A stretch of 64,000 bases of DNA from Crossaster papposus (GCA_037893245.1 JBAIAA010000650.1:1116001-1180000), one strand, 5' to 3'; positions 1-11,086 are shown, counted from the stretch's first letter. The notes: a model not told the origin generated them from the sequence alone. Made by a program: numbers and translations.

Positions 1-184
1 CAGATAACAAAGTTTGACGGGTGAAATTTGCTCGTCTCACTCACTCAGTACAGTAAAAGCGGCGACAAACGAAGAAAATGACTCATCATTGTTTCCGCGA
101 CCCTGGGTTTATCATGATAAAATCGCCTGTAACTGTCAACGCCAGCACAACCGCCCATCTTTCACTTGCCTGTGTAATCGGGAT

Positions 185-235
185 TCGGGTCTATATAACG
201 GGAGTTGGTCTCATTTTGTACCACCATTCTGCGAA
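185..235 (+). promoter_or_regulatory. Candidate TATA promoter of the vWA gene
   Basis: A TATATAA box lies at 192-198 in a moderately GC-rich stretch. A start site would fall near 222-230, ahead of a likely non-coding first exon that ends at a perfect donor (CAAA|GTAAGT) at 348/349. The box, donor and spacing are seen; promoter function is inferred. Confidence 0.4.
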
Positions 236-348
236 ATTTTGTGGAGACGTCGAGACGAAAGACACCGGATAAAACTCCGGGACACGGCAGACAGCGCGCA
301 ACACACACGCGGTACTGCAATTGCAAAGTGCAATCTACATAAAACAAA
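225..348 (+). other. Predicted 5' UTR exon of the vWA gene
   Basis: The stretch between the TATA box and the strong donor at 349 has no long open frame in phase with the gene. The coding start at 895 is preceded by a long pyrimidine tract and an AG at 871-872. This suggests an intron of about 0.52 kb (349-872) in the 5' UTR, so the start codon sits 23 bases into the second exon. RNA evidence would be needed for the exact start. Confidence 0.4.
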
Positions 349-894
349 GTAAGTAGCTCCATGGTCAAACTATTGCAAAAGTTGAAGCTTTTAACTGGAC
401 AAAACAAAATAGAGCCTAGGCTGTTTGACTGCTTGTTAAATGGGAATTTCGGGTACTAATTTGACTAAGTTTAAGTAACTTTATAGGTTGTGTTTTATTT
501 TCCTATTTTGTTTGAGTAATTTTTCCATCACAATTTTCAACTGCAGGCCACCTTAAAAATTCAGTTGTATTCAACATTAATTAACAACATACCTACCTAA
601 CATTATAATAAATATAATTGTGACATACTTCATGAATGATAACTTCATAATTTGTTTTGGTATTTTAGGCTTGATGAGGTCAAGTATTTTGATAAACACT
701 TTGAAAATTTAGTTCAGGAACAAAAATATAGGTCTGCACTCTGCAGCCTATACTGTGATATTAACTGAGTGTTATTTTTATAGTTTTTTTTTTTTTTTTT
801 TTCTGTTAGTGTGTATATCTTTTTTATTTTACATGTATTTACACAAATCTTTTTTTCTTTTTTTCCCCAAAAGGAAATAATCTTTGCTAAAAAA

Positions 895-3800
895 ATGCCA
901 CGACCACGAAGGGGCGGATACCGTGGTCATAGGGGGAGGCAGGGTCAACAGAAGACGGACCAACCAAAGGAGGAGTCCTACGAACTGAAGGCAGCTGCCA
1001 AAGATGAAAATGAGACCGATGTAAGAATGTGTAACTTGCATTTCTTGAAATGTTATCATAAAACCTAGTCCTTTTGGGGGAAACTGAGAAGCAGGAATTG
1101 TTTAATTCTTCTCTTCCTGATAAAATAAAGTGATTCACAATTAAATATTGGGTTTTGAGTCCCACCTTGTGGTTTGTTAAAAGAAATTCTCACACGCACT
1201 CAAAAACTATCAAAAATTATCAATCCATATCAAAAAGTGGTCCTGAATTTCAACTTTCTTGACTAGGTGATGGCAGATCTGCCTGTTCTCTTCACGTCCG
1301 AGACCTCCTTTGAGAAGCATTACACTGCCCAGGAGACGGATTGCACCAAGTACATCGCTACCTTGATGGTGCTTCAGAAGGCCGGAACAGAGGTCCTGCA
1401 AAGTAAGACCTTTCATTTGTTTTTTAAAGAGATTATAGCCGTGTCTGAAACAAGCTTCTAGAGCTACGGCTACATCTATTGTCAGCATTTCCCCGCGTAG
1501 TTGTAATGGGCCAACACCTAGACAATAGCCATAGACAAGAAATTTGAACGCGGCCTTATGACTTTGGCTTGTAATAACACGTGCACCTATGGAATTGGCT
1601 GATTCCATCTCTCATAAACATGTGCGATACTTCTAGCCATAGCCAATATAAATTCCAACATGACCGGCTATTCATTGTGTGTCTTCCCTATTTACTTTAA
1701 GGTTCCAAAGCCCGTGCCCTAGCTGTAGCCTGGGCCCGCAAGGACCACGATCTAGCGGACAGCCTGCTGGCTCAGCGCAAGGAGTTTACCCTGGTGGAGG
1801 TGCTGAAGGCCGTCACCTTGCTGGACTCTGGACGCAAGATGCGGGAATGGGAGAAGAAGCTCAAGCGTCTTCAGATGCAGCCAAAGACCAAGCAGAGTAA
1901 AGTAGCCAGAATGAAGACCAAGATCAACAACCTGGGCACCATCAAACCGCCGGTAAGACTAAGCATATTCTATATTGCTTAGCGAATTTAAACACTAAGC
2001 CGAAAAATAAGCTGGAAACCGGTCACCTACAATAACACACTGCATGATTTTTGTTCGGCTGGTAGCTTTTTTGTTTTGCTAAGCAAAATTTGTCTGTGCT
2101 TTATAAATTTCTGCATTTTGCAAATTTTTGAGTAGTAATTTCTGCTTACCAACTCCATTAAATGAAACAAAGATCGTGGGTTTAAGAAACTACAGGCTTT
2201 TGTTTGTCAAAAATGTTTGATATTCCAGTTCAACCAATTGGTACTTTTGTGCCCTCGGCAAAATTAATTGGGAACTTATTTTTTTGTCATTCGGAAGGAG
2301 GACCTTGTGCACAGGTTTCTAAAAGAAAAACAATTGATTAAAAAAATCTATATGAAATTGTTGGCAGATAATTAGATATAATTGTTTGATTTCTCTGATT
2401 GTGATGCTAGGTTGGGTCTCTGAGTGGAGCTATCTGTCGACACATCCATCGCTGGGTTCGGACTATCCCGGAAATCGAACTGCAGTTCTTCGCTCTTCAC
2501 TTTCCCAAAGAGCCATGGAAGAAACTGGCTGACCTCGTGCATTTTAAACCCAAAACAGTACGTACTGCCTTGGATAGATTCTCTCCTTTTTTAACTGAAA
2601 TAATTCTGGAGTTGTTAATTTTAGGCAGAATTGGGTTAAGTTAGATCACAAATTCACATCCACATTCCCATTTGCATGAACCGCCCTAGCCTGTTTGGTT
2701 TTATTGGAATTTAAGGTTGGTACAATGTAGATTTATTTTAGCACTGTATTCAGCATTGTAGTTGAATATATCACAAGTCAATCACAAGCTAATCACAACT
2801 CAATCACAACTCAATCACAATTCAATTACAAGTCAATCACAAGTCAATCACAAGCCAATCACAAGCTAATCACAAGCCAATCACAAGCCAGTAAGATAAC
2901 AAAAGCAATAAAGGAATTTAACAAATGCCTCTGTCGCAGTTCATGACACAAGACTGTACGACATGTGACTCACTTGTGATGGACTTTTTACTTGTGATTT
3001 ACTTTGACTACAACTTTTTCATCCTTGTTCCTGTTTGTAGGACTTCCAGCTTCCCTGGTTCCTACCCCACTGCTTCGGGGCACCAGCACCAGAGGACTCC
3101 ATCGTTGCCAAGTGCAAAGACCTTGACGAGGAGAAGGCCAATGCGATCATTGCATCAGTCGACGTCCCTTACGCTTATCTCAAGTCGCTCAAGATCAAGC
3201 TGTCCAACGAGTCAAAAGAGCGCATCGCGAAGGCTGAGAAAGATCTAGCCGCGCTGCTGTGGTGAGTCACCCGTATTACTCAAATGTAAAGGGGCTTATT
3301 ACTCGAGCTCTAATTGAAATCAAGGGCTCACAAATTATTGTTTTGCCTGAACGAAGTTCAGAAAGAGACTATTCAATCACTATTTCTGTACATAGTCCGT
3401 CCGTTTGTTTGTATGTATGTATCTGACATTTTGGTTAACGTTTCGAAAAATTTGTCTTATATGGTTCATGGATGCAATATCGTAACCTTTATATGGTGGT
3501 GTCAGAGGTCGAGTACTGAGGTCAAAGGTCATTTGAGGTTAAGTTGTAATGATGTTGATGATGGGAAAACCAACAATATTTTGTCTGCCAATGTCCATAG
3601 GAACTATGAGGATCTGACTTGCCCTGAGGTGGACCGTGTCATTGCCGAGCGACTTAAGGGTGGGGAGACCATGACCCTTCCTTACGGCAAGCTCATGGAA
3701 CGTCTACTGATCATCAAAGCAATGAGGGACAGTAAGTCAACTCCAGTACGAATTGTCATTAGCCAGTTCCCGCCGGGATTATTCTCACTTTGACCGAGCC

Positions 3801-6189
3801 CAGGCGCGGGATTATTTTTTACGAAACTCGATCCAAGGCTCGGGCCGGGAAGCACACCCATGCATTTCCGGCCTTGCTCGCTGCTGACAGACATTTCCGG
3901 CCTTGCTCGTGACGTGTTTATGCGCCATCCGTTTTGAATCTGGGGAAAACTTTGCGTGCATATACGTCCTCCGTCGCGAACTGGTTAATTTTTGAGTTGT
4001 AATTTCGAACCACTTACAGCTTCGGACTGTAATTTTGCCTGAAAACTGATTTTGTATTCTTACTGTATGTTGGAGGTTTCTATTCATCATTTTGATTTTG
4101 ATTTTGTAATTTAGACGATTCTGCCAAGAAAGAGGAGACGACGGAACTCTACGAGCGACTCATCTCTATGGCACAAAAACAACTGGAAAGGACAAAGTAA
4201 GAAACGACGCCCCTTTTTATAGCAAATGATTGAGTTACCTAAAGTGTATGACAGCTTTATAAGCCTAGAATTATACGTTTGGCAACTGTAAACCACTTTT
4301 ACCCAGAATAGTCTCGGTTTTTTTTCTTCAGTTCTTGAAGTTTAAAGTTTTTTGATTGTCTTTGTGTTAAACAGATTGACCATCGATTCGCCGGTGGCCG
4401 TAATCGGTGACCGGTCACCATCCATGAGTACAGCTATCAAGACCGGCACCATCATCGCCAGTCTGCTGACCGCCATCGCTAACGCTGAACTCTCCTTCTT
4501 CAGCCATGTGAACTATGTACCTGACGAAATCCCCAAGACCATCGAAGAGGTAAAAATTTGGTTGTAACGCTGGCCTTTTCGAAGAACTCGTTAAAAAACA
4601 AACCTACAAACCTCCTAGCCAACCCCCTTCCTTTCCCTGTACTTCCAAGAGCTCAGATGCAGACTTGGCCAAAATGTTGCGAGTACGGAAGGCTTATGTT
4701 AAGACTTAATGCTGAGTAACCCACTAAAGTCCTACTTTTATCCTGATTATGGATTAGAATTAGATTACAATAGATTAGAAATCTTATTTATCCACATCAT
4801 AAAAATACAGAAATGTTGTTTCTATTTAAGAATATAAAAATACAATTCAATACAACATCAATTTACCCACAAAAATTACACGAAATAAAAGAAAATACAA
4901 TCAATAAAAACATTTTTTTCATCCTCTAAAAATAACAGCGTCTTACAATAGCACAGAGTCTTAAAACCAAATCTATTTTTTTTTTAAGCAATGAAAAAGT
5001 TGATGGGTTAAATTAGATAAAATAAAATGTACTTTAAATATTGCACGTTCCAAAAATATCTGTTTATATGTTTTCTAAAGTCTTTCTTATGTCCTGCCTT
5101 TTTTTTTAATGTTGATTCTGTTTTTCTCCTATTTGTTTATCTTGGTCTATTTGATCGCCTGAATTATAAACAACACCAATCATTTTGTTTCTCTCTTTCA
5201 AGGTTCTTCATCTGGCGTCGACGCTGAATACCGACGGCAGCACCATACCGGCAGCGAGCCTCCTGCCTTACTACAAGGAGAAGAAAGTCATGAAGACATT
5301 CATCCTAGTCACCGATGAGGAGGAGAACGGCACGGTTAACATCGACGGAATAAACTACAAGTAAGTAGCATTGCTCGCCATCTTTGAAGAATTTTATTTC
5401 AATTGAGTAACAATGAATTAGTAATGGCCATTCTCATTCAAAATTCTTTGGAGCAAAATGCATTAACGTTGGTGGCAATGCAAGAGATCTGTACACGTTT
5501 GCTCTGCAAAACAAGAATCTGTTTTAGGGGAAAAAATTGAATTGTTTGGGTGTTTTTGTAGATTAAATTTTTAAAAGGGGAGGTCCCTTCCTTTAGCCCT
5601 TCTTACCCCACCCCGGGGTGGAAACGCCAGTGGATAGTGTGGGGAAATTATCAGTTAGGAGACGGGTCTTTAAATTAACAATTGACATTTCAATCAGAAT
5701 GTTTTTGATCATTTTTAGTAAAATTTGTAACGGTTCTTCTCGGAACCAAATCTTCCTTACCGCTCCTAAAACGATTTCATTTAATAGATGTCAAGAACTC
5801 CCCAATTGTGCACGCTTCAAATAGGACATGATTATTTCCATTTCTGATGTCAAGACTAATTAGTTCTTCTCCCTGTCTGGTGTCCCAGCTTCTCCACACT
5901 GTTCCAGAAGTACTCGGAGGAGGTCTACCCAGCCAAGCTAGTCTTCGTCTCCTTCCTGTACAACCAGAAATCCACTGGTGCCATGGTGGGGGCGCTTAAC
6001 CCACTTGGATTCAAGCCGTTGCAGTTCAAGCTGTGCCGCGAGCGGCCCGACCTGGTCAAGCTGGGAAACCTGCTGGGCTTGCTGTCCATGGAGACGAAGG
6101 GATTCGCGGACGAGGTGGCTAACATGGAGGAGGAGATCCGGGCCGACGGGCTGCGAAAAGCCCTGGAGAACATGAAACTTGCAGAGTAG
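895..6189 (+). CDS. RG-rich helical plus vWA-domain protein, Ro60/TROVE-like architecture
   Basis: Ten coding exons join in frame to 575 residues: 895-1020, 1267-1402, 1702-1952, 2411-2557, 3041-3261, 3601-3731, 4115-4196, 4375-4549, 5203-5360, 5889-6189 (stop 6187-6189). All junctions are GT-AG and phase-consistent. Residues 1-20 are RG/RGG-rich, as in RNA-binding tails. Residues about 45-365 are mainly helical, with a charged K/R-rich helix near 140-165 (exon 3). Residues about 371-560 form a vWA domain with a complete MIDAS: D377-x-S379-x-S381, T433-D434, and T460-D461 at the end of a hydrophobic strand. The order and length (Ro60 is 538 residues) match TROVE plus vWA, which in Ro60 binds misfolded RNA and Y RNA. 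Family assignment rests on architecture and motif style, so an RNA-binding role is inferred. It could instead be another vWA family without TROVE. Introns hold a Harbinger-like MITE, a TTAA-flanked MITE and an 11-bp array. Confidence 0.85.
1438..1553 (+). mobile_element. PIF/Harbinger-like MITE (family C, copy 1)
   Basis: A 116 bp element in intron 2 of the vWA gene has inverted ends (GCCGTGTCTGAAAC at left; the right end reads the same when reversed, with changes) and TTA on both sides. It matches the element at 38304-38422 end to end in opposite orientation, including the interior CTACATCTATTGTCAGC-type segment. A 3-bp TTA duplication and GGCC-type ends are typical of PIF/Harbinger MITEs. 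Confidence 0.7.
2766..3010 (+). repeat. 11-bp tandem array with short inverted arm, intron 4 of the vWA gene
   Basis: From 2766 to 2893 about eleven copies of AATCACAAGYC (period 11) run head to tail. After a unique gap, 2965-3003 carries two or three units in the opposite orientation (CTTGTGATGGA, CTTGTGATTTA). The same unit occurs in SPAG17 introns. The opposed arms could fold back on each other in the transcript. The array ends about 30 bases before the exon 5 acceptor. Confidence 0.85.
3519..3531 (+). promoter_or_regulatory. Perfect DR1 nuclear-receptor motif
   Basis: AGGTCA-A-AGGTCA is an exact direct repeat with one-base spacing in intron 5 of the vWA gene. DR1 sites bind RXR, HNF4 and COUP-TF class receptors. 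A single motif can occur by chance, so function is unproven. Confidence 0.3.
3763..3984 (+). mobile_element. TTAA-flanked MITE (family A, copy 1, full length)
   Basis: A 222 bp element in intron 6 of the vWA gene has ends CCAGTTCCCGCC and GTCGCGAACTGG, flanked by TTAG and TTAA. Partial or deleted relatives occur at 10941-11086, 31744-31860, 47824-48002, 48652-48760, 51418-51556 and 58889-58984. Several keep TTAA next to the CCAGTT ends. A TTAA target is typical of piggyBac and Kolobok elements; which superfamily mobilised it cannot be told. Confidence 0.75.
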
Positions 6190-6277
6190 ATCGACGAAGG
6201 GAAGGATGCTCACAGCGAACTCTGTTGTCAGTCAAATGCTTTGTTGCTCAACTTTAATTAAACCGTGGCTCCAATAT

Positions 6278-6316
6278 GTGAGGCATCCTGGCAAAATGAG
6301 ACGGAACTGGGCACAG
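6278..6316 (+). mobile_element. Terminal fragment of a GTGAGG-ended MITE in the 3' UTR
   Basis: About 39 bases after the vWA gene stop codon match the left end of the element at 9801-10185 (shared GAGACGGAACTGGGCACA and upstream bases). No opposite end is visible nearby, so it looks like a solo or decayed end inside the 3' UTR. Confidence 0.7.
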
Positions 6317-6519
6317 GGTATAGTTGGAGAAAACTGCTAAACAATTGAATGATTTTTTGTTTTATTTATATTCGTAATTTTTGGCATTCCTTCTAACTAT
6401 ATTTTGTTATGCAGCCATGAGTGGGAATCTTTAACCTACCCTCCTCAAGCCTTCAACCTTATTCACTTTTTGTCTTGAATGACCAACATGAGGATTCACC
6501 TGCCATTTATCTTTCCTCC

Positions 6520-6525
6520 AATAAA
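6520..6525 (+). terminator. Polyadenylation signal of the vWA gene
   Basis: AATAAA lies 331 bases after the stop codon and is the first canonical hexamer in the 3' UTR. Cleavage would fall about 6540-6555. Confidence 0.5.
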
Positions 6526-6701
6526 ATTAGGTCAAGATTCACTTTGCAAAGATTCAATTTACTGTATATAATCATGTTGGTTTGACATTAAATTTTCTAG
6601 ATTTTTGTGTCTATAATTTGGATATTTAAAAATAAAAATCTTTTTTTGTGTGTAGATATTTTGGAGATACATGTAGTCTTTTTTGGGGGGTGGGGGGGAG
6701 A

Positions 6702-6800
6702 TGGTCTATTTTCTGGAGATAGTCTTATTTGTTTACAAACAGTCTATGATTTGGAGATAGTTTTATTTGTTTACAAACAGATAGTCTATTTTTTGGACTT
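6702..6800 (+). repeat. Short direct repeat of about 41 bp
   Basis: Two adjacent copies of a unit containing TTATTTGTTTACAAACAG plus GGAGATAG, followed by a decayed third start. It lies in AT-rich DNA between the vWA gene and the satellite array. Confidence 0.6.
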
Positions 6801-6904
6801 GGAGATATGCATATGATGAATATTTATGCATGGTAATTTTTTTTGGGGGGACATTATGCCAACCTTAGGTTTATATATAACGTCCGAGAATCTTTTTCTT
6901 CAAG

Positions 6905-6976
6905 AGCCAGTAGCTCAGTCAGATAAACCCAGGACTACAGTGCGGAGGGTCCGGGGTTCTAGCCCAGGTGGTGCCA
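6905..6976 (+). mobile_element. tRNA-like head of a SINE (or tRNA relic)
   Basis: A box A-like TAGCTCAGTCAGA and a box B-like GGGGTTCTAGCCC are spaced as in a tRNA, followed by an A-rich tail. Acceptor and anticodon stems do not pair well, so this is not a working tRNA. Similar box B remnants appear near 9130, 13810 (minus), 22800, 28315 and 56170 (minus), which fits a decayed tRNA-derived SINE family. Confidence 0.4.
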
Positions 6977-7069
6977 CCAAAAAATGATAAAATAAATATA
7001 ATAAATCATGGGATTGACAGTAGGATGTGCCAAGGATCAGGATCAGGATCAGAACCTGGGAAGGGGAAG

Positions 7070-7126
7070 AGGGGTCCGGAGGAGGAGGGGAGCCCCCGAG
7101 GGGTCCGGAGGAGGAGGGGAGCCCCC

Positions 7127-7157
<31 letters not shown>
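7070..7157 (+). repeat. G-rich tandem repeat ending in a 29-base G run
   Basis: Two tandem copies of a roughly 31 bp unit (GGGGTCCGGAGGAGGAGG and following AGCCCCCGAG) run into 29 uninterrupted G at 7129-7157. The G run is a strong candidate for a four-stranded structure and for length errors in the assembly. Confidence 0.85.
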
Positions 7158-7544
7158 AGGTCCGAAATATAGACTATCTCAGAAACCTAATTTTTGAATT
7201 TGGGCATAAGTTAGGTACCTGGGAAATTTAACTTGCTTTAAAAAAAATAACAAAGTTCAAATCTAATACCAAAAAAAAAAACGTATTAGCTTGAACTTAG
7301 TTATTTTTTTAAAACATACAAAATAAAAACAAGACTGCATTTCTAACATAACATGGTTTTGAAATTTATTTCTGCATTTTGTTACAAAACAACAGTGTAT
7401 TACAAATTTCATGATAGCACTTATAAAAGGTTTTACAATAATTGAACAAATTAAACTGACTGAAATGTGCACCAGGCAATCAAAATGTTAGAAACTTTAA
7501 ACATTGTACTGATCAAACAATCAAAAATGAAGTTTTCAAATGTA

Positions 7545-9112
7545 CTTTAAAATAATAAAATTGACAAGTCAAATTTTGCAAATTTCAATTAAAATGCAAG
7601 GCTAACCCCTTATGATTTTTAATTTAAGAAATATCAAATTTTTGCCAATTACAATGCAAGCCTTACTCCTTACGATTTTTAATTTAAGAAATATAAAATT
7701 GTTGCCAATTTTCATTAAAATACAAGGCTAACCCCTTATGATTTTTAATTAAAGAAATGTCAATTTTTTGCAAATTTTCTTTAAAATGCAAGGCGAACCC
7801 CTTATGATATTTAATTAAGGAAATATCAAATTGTGGGCAATTAAAATGCAAGCCTTACCCCTTACCATTTTTAATTTAAGAAATATCAAATTGTTGTCAA
7901 TTTTCAGTAAAATGCAAAACTAACCCCTTATGAATTTTTTATTTAAGAAATATCAAATTGTGGGCAATTAAAATGCAAGCCTTACCCCTTACCATTTTTA
8001 ATTATAAAAATATCAATTTTTTGCAAATTTTCTTTAAAATGCAAGGCTAACCCCTTATGATATTTAATTAAGGAAATATCAAATTGTGGGCAATTAAAAT
8101 GCAAGCCTTACCCCTTACCATTTTTAATTATAAAAATATCAATTTTTTGCAAATTTTCTTTAAAATGCAAGGCTAACCCCTTATGATATTTAATTAAGAA
8201 ATATCAACATTTGGGCAATTAAAATGCAAGCCTTACCCCTTACGATTTTTAATAAAGAAATAGCAAAGTTTGGCAAATTTTCAATAAAATGCAAGCCTAA
8301 CACCTTATGATTTTTTATTTAAGAAATATCAAATTATGGGCAATTAAAATGAAAGCCTTACTCCTTACCATTTTTAATTAAAACAATAAATAATTTTCGC
8401 AAATTTTGTATTAAAATGCAAGCCCAACCCCTTACAATTTTTAATTATAAAAATATCAATCTCTTATCTAATTTTTATTAAAATACAAGGCTAACCCCTT
8501 ATGGTATTTAATTAGAGAAATATCAAATTGTGGGCAATTAAAAAGCAAGCCTTACCCCTTACCATTTTTAATTATAAAAATATCAATTTTTTGCAAATTT
8601 TCTTTAAAATGCAAGGCTAACCCCCTTATGATATTTAATTAAGGAAATATCAAATTGTGGGCAACTAAAATGCAAGCCTTACCCCTTACCATTTTTAATT
8701 TCGGAAATATTAAATTTTGTCAAATTTTCATTAAACCGCAAGCCTAACCCCTTATGATTTTTAATTAAAGAAATATCAAATTTGGGCCAATTTTAATTAA
8801 ATTACAAGCCAAATTTCAGTAAAACGCAAGCCTAACCCCTTATGATTTTTAATTGAAGAAATATCAAAGATTTGTCAATTTTTATCAATATACAAGGCTA
8901 ACCCCTTATGATTTTTAATTTTTAAATAATATCAAATTTTTGGCCAATTAAAATGCAAGCATAACCCCCTACAATTTTAATTTTTTTCAAATTTTCGCAA
9001 CATTAATTAAAATGCAAGGCTATATATAACCTTTTAATTTTGTAAATGAAGAATCAAATTTTTGCAATGTTTTTATCAAAATGCAAAGCTAACCCTTATG
9101 ATTATTAATTTC
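7545..9112 (+). repeat. AT-rich satellite of about 64 bp units in alternating subtypes
   Basis: Roughly two dozen units repeat around GCAAGGCTAACCCCTTATGA. A second subtype, GCAAGCCTTACCCCTTACCA, often alternates with the first, giving a dimer of about 128 bp. The first two starts (7591 and 7651) are 60 bp apart; others are about 60-68. Spacers are AAATATCAAATTTT-like. A small diverged outlier of the same family sits at 11577-11740. No open frame runs through it. Confidence 0.9.
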
Positions 9113-9353
9113 TCTGGTAAGACGTGGGTTCAAGTCCAATTTGAGTGATTGATTTGTTTAATAAACTCACAGGACAACAGTGTAAACACAGTGTTTCATA
9201 AAATACGTTTGTGAAGGGCAACACCCACTATTGGATTTACATTAGGCTAATGCAAATTCCATCCTATACATGTAAATAATAAATTGAACACACAAAAACC
9301 CATAAATATCAGATGCTATATGAACTCTAAATTTCTAGAACAAACCATACATA

Positions 9354-9795
9354 CAAGGGGAGATTGATAAGTTTGTGACCTTAGGGAGGAGATGAGCCGT
9401 CAAGTTTTTACTGGATTTTAAGGGCAGTTCAACTTGTTGAATGGTTACACAGAACATTTGAAACAGGTCACGCTATCAGGGCCCACTACTACACCGAATT
9501 CCTGAAACGGCTAGGGGGAAAAATTCAAAAAAGATTTTGTGTGGGAAGCTGACAAGAGGAATGGTCTCCAACCAGGGTAATTTTCAGGCCCATTTTGCCT
9601 CAGATGATGTCATTGATGCGGTGGACCACTTTTGGGGGCCCAAGACAACAGCTTTTACACAGAAGGGATCCGTATTCTCCATAACCGCTGGACCAAGTGT
9701 GTTAATGTAGGAGAGGTCTATGTTGACAAATAAATGTTTGATTTTTTAAAACTCACTTCTACCTAAGGCCACAAACTTATCAATCACCCCTCAAA
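9354..9795 (+). mobile_element. Degenerate mariner element with inverted ends
   Basis: Inverted ends share GATTGATAAGTTTGTG and CCTTAGG, with TA dinucleotides outside at 9352-9353 and 9796-9797. Near the right end, 9660-9733 reads in one frame as a peptide with the pattern G-I-R-x-L-x-x-R-W-x-K-C-V and Y-V-D-K then stop, the usual C-terminus of mariner transposases. The catalytic part is deleted, leaving about 440 bp, so the element is dead. Confidence 0.75.
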
Positions 9796-9800
9796 TAAAT

Positions 9801-10185
9801 GTGAGGCGTTCTGGTCAAATGAGACGGAACTGGGCACAATCCGTACAGAAGAAAAATGAAATAAAAAAAAACACAATGGGTGTAAATTTGTATTCTCTAA
9901 TATGTCTACTCCACACAGTTTAAAGTTGGCGTGTCTGTGCTTTTAGGGGTTTGCACCCTGAAAAATAGATTTTCAAATTGAATTGATAATTTTGTTACGA
10001 GCTTTCGAATGAGACATCCTACGAAAAATATTTTTCAAACGGCGAGTAATTTATTAATTAAATTCAAATTTGTCAAGGGAATGTCTGATTGAAGTGAAAC
10101 AATTGGTCTTGTAAGAAGAATTTTATTCACAAATCCTTATTTCGACCTCCGCCCAGTTCTGTCTTATTTGGCCAGAATAACTCAC
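9801..10185 (+). mobile_element. Inverted-repeat MITE with GTGAGG ends
   Basis: Left end (9801-9836) and right end (10152-10185) are inverted copies of each other: GTGAGGCGTTCTGG against GTGAGTTATTCTGG read on the opposite strand, continuing through GGAACTGGGC. The element is 385 bp with no coding capacity. On the minus strand it supplies AATAAA (10132-10137) just beyond the last of the orphan exons, so it may provide their polyadenylation site. Confidence 0.75.
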
Positions 10186-10211
10186 AAAGAGTTGAATAAA
10201 AATTGTACTCA

Positions 10212-10742
10212 TCATTCCTCAAGTTTGGTGAGTAGCTGCTGCTCCGTTGTCTTCGTGTCGACGAGCTCTTGTTCTTCAATCGTGTCTTCCCACTCAAACA
10301 AGCCTCTGCAACAAAACAGTTGACATCAGAATTTCAAATAAACCATGTGAACACTGACTAGTTGTAAATTTAATGCTACAATCTCTACGACTGATCCCAG
10401 TTAGCTGTTTCCTTGCAGATGATTTCAAGAAAAAGTACGCAGCTTGCGCAATGCGTGGGACTTAGGCTCAAACCAATTTGTTGCGTAGCTTCGCAATAAA
10501 CTTACGATCGATGTTTTGCGAGTGAATATTCTTTGTCGTGACCCAAGGTTGTACTCTTTAAGTTTACAATCTTTCAAAATTTACCGGTATAACAATCTGT
10601 AAAAGGCAACTTACAATATTTGATGTTGCGTCTCTAGTAATATTTCCAGGAGACCAATTACAGCTTGGTGTTTCTCGGCAACTATCTCCATGGCTTCAAA
10701 CAGGCCCGCTGAACATCTCAGCCTCCGAGTTGATCTAGTGAA
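10212..10742 (-). CDS. Two orphan C-terminal exons, parent gene unknown
   Basis: Exons 10742-10615 and 10305-10212 (stop 10214-10212) join in phase through strong sites (pyrimidine-rich TTTTCTTGACAG, donor GTAAGT, acceptor TTTTGTTGCAG). The joined peptide is about 73 residues, helical and Glu/Leu-rich, ending in LLTKLEE. The upstream frame must be phase 0. The last SPAG17 donor I trust (exon 38) is in phase 1, so direct joining gives a stop. They may be an alternative SPAG17 tail reached through an unseen exon or a weak donor in exon 39, or the end of a separate small gene. An AATAAA on this strand follows at 10137-10132. Confidence 0.5.
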
Positions 10743-10940
10743 CTGTCAAGAAAACAAAAAGGTTATAAATTAACAAGATAAGTAGCTTCTCAAACTCCAC
10801 AATGCTTGGTATATGCAAACGCTGGGCCAGATATCACATTTCCATCCGCTTGTTCGCAGCACACGGGCGTAGCTAGCAAGTGTGTCTACTGCAGTTTGTT
10901 CTGTAAATTAAGTTTCTATTAGAATAGTGGCGAGTTACCA

Positions 10941-11086
10941 TCATGAACACGTTGAAAACACGCAGCGAGCAAGGCCGAGTATACTTACCCACAAATGCCG
11001 GCCTGAACCCACTTGGATCAACGTTCGTGAAAAACAATCCCGTGCCTGGGTCTGGTCAACATCAAAATAATCCCAGCGCGAACCGG
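10941..11086 (-). mobile_element. TTAA-flanked MITE (family A, copy 2, truncated)
   Basis: Minus-strand copy. The end at 11086 (CGCGAACCGG) is followed by TTAA; the other end is lost. The interior matches copy 1: GAGCAAGGCCG, TGCCGGCCTGAACCC and CGTTCGTGAAAAACAA-type segments. Confidence 0.7.
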
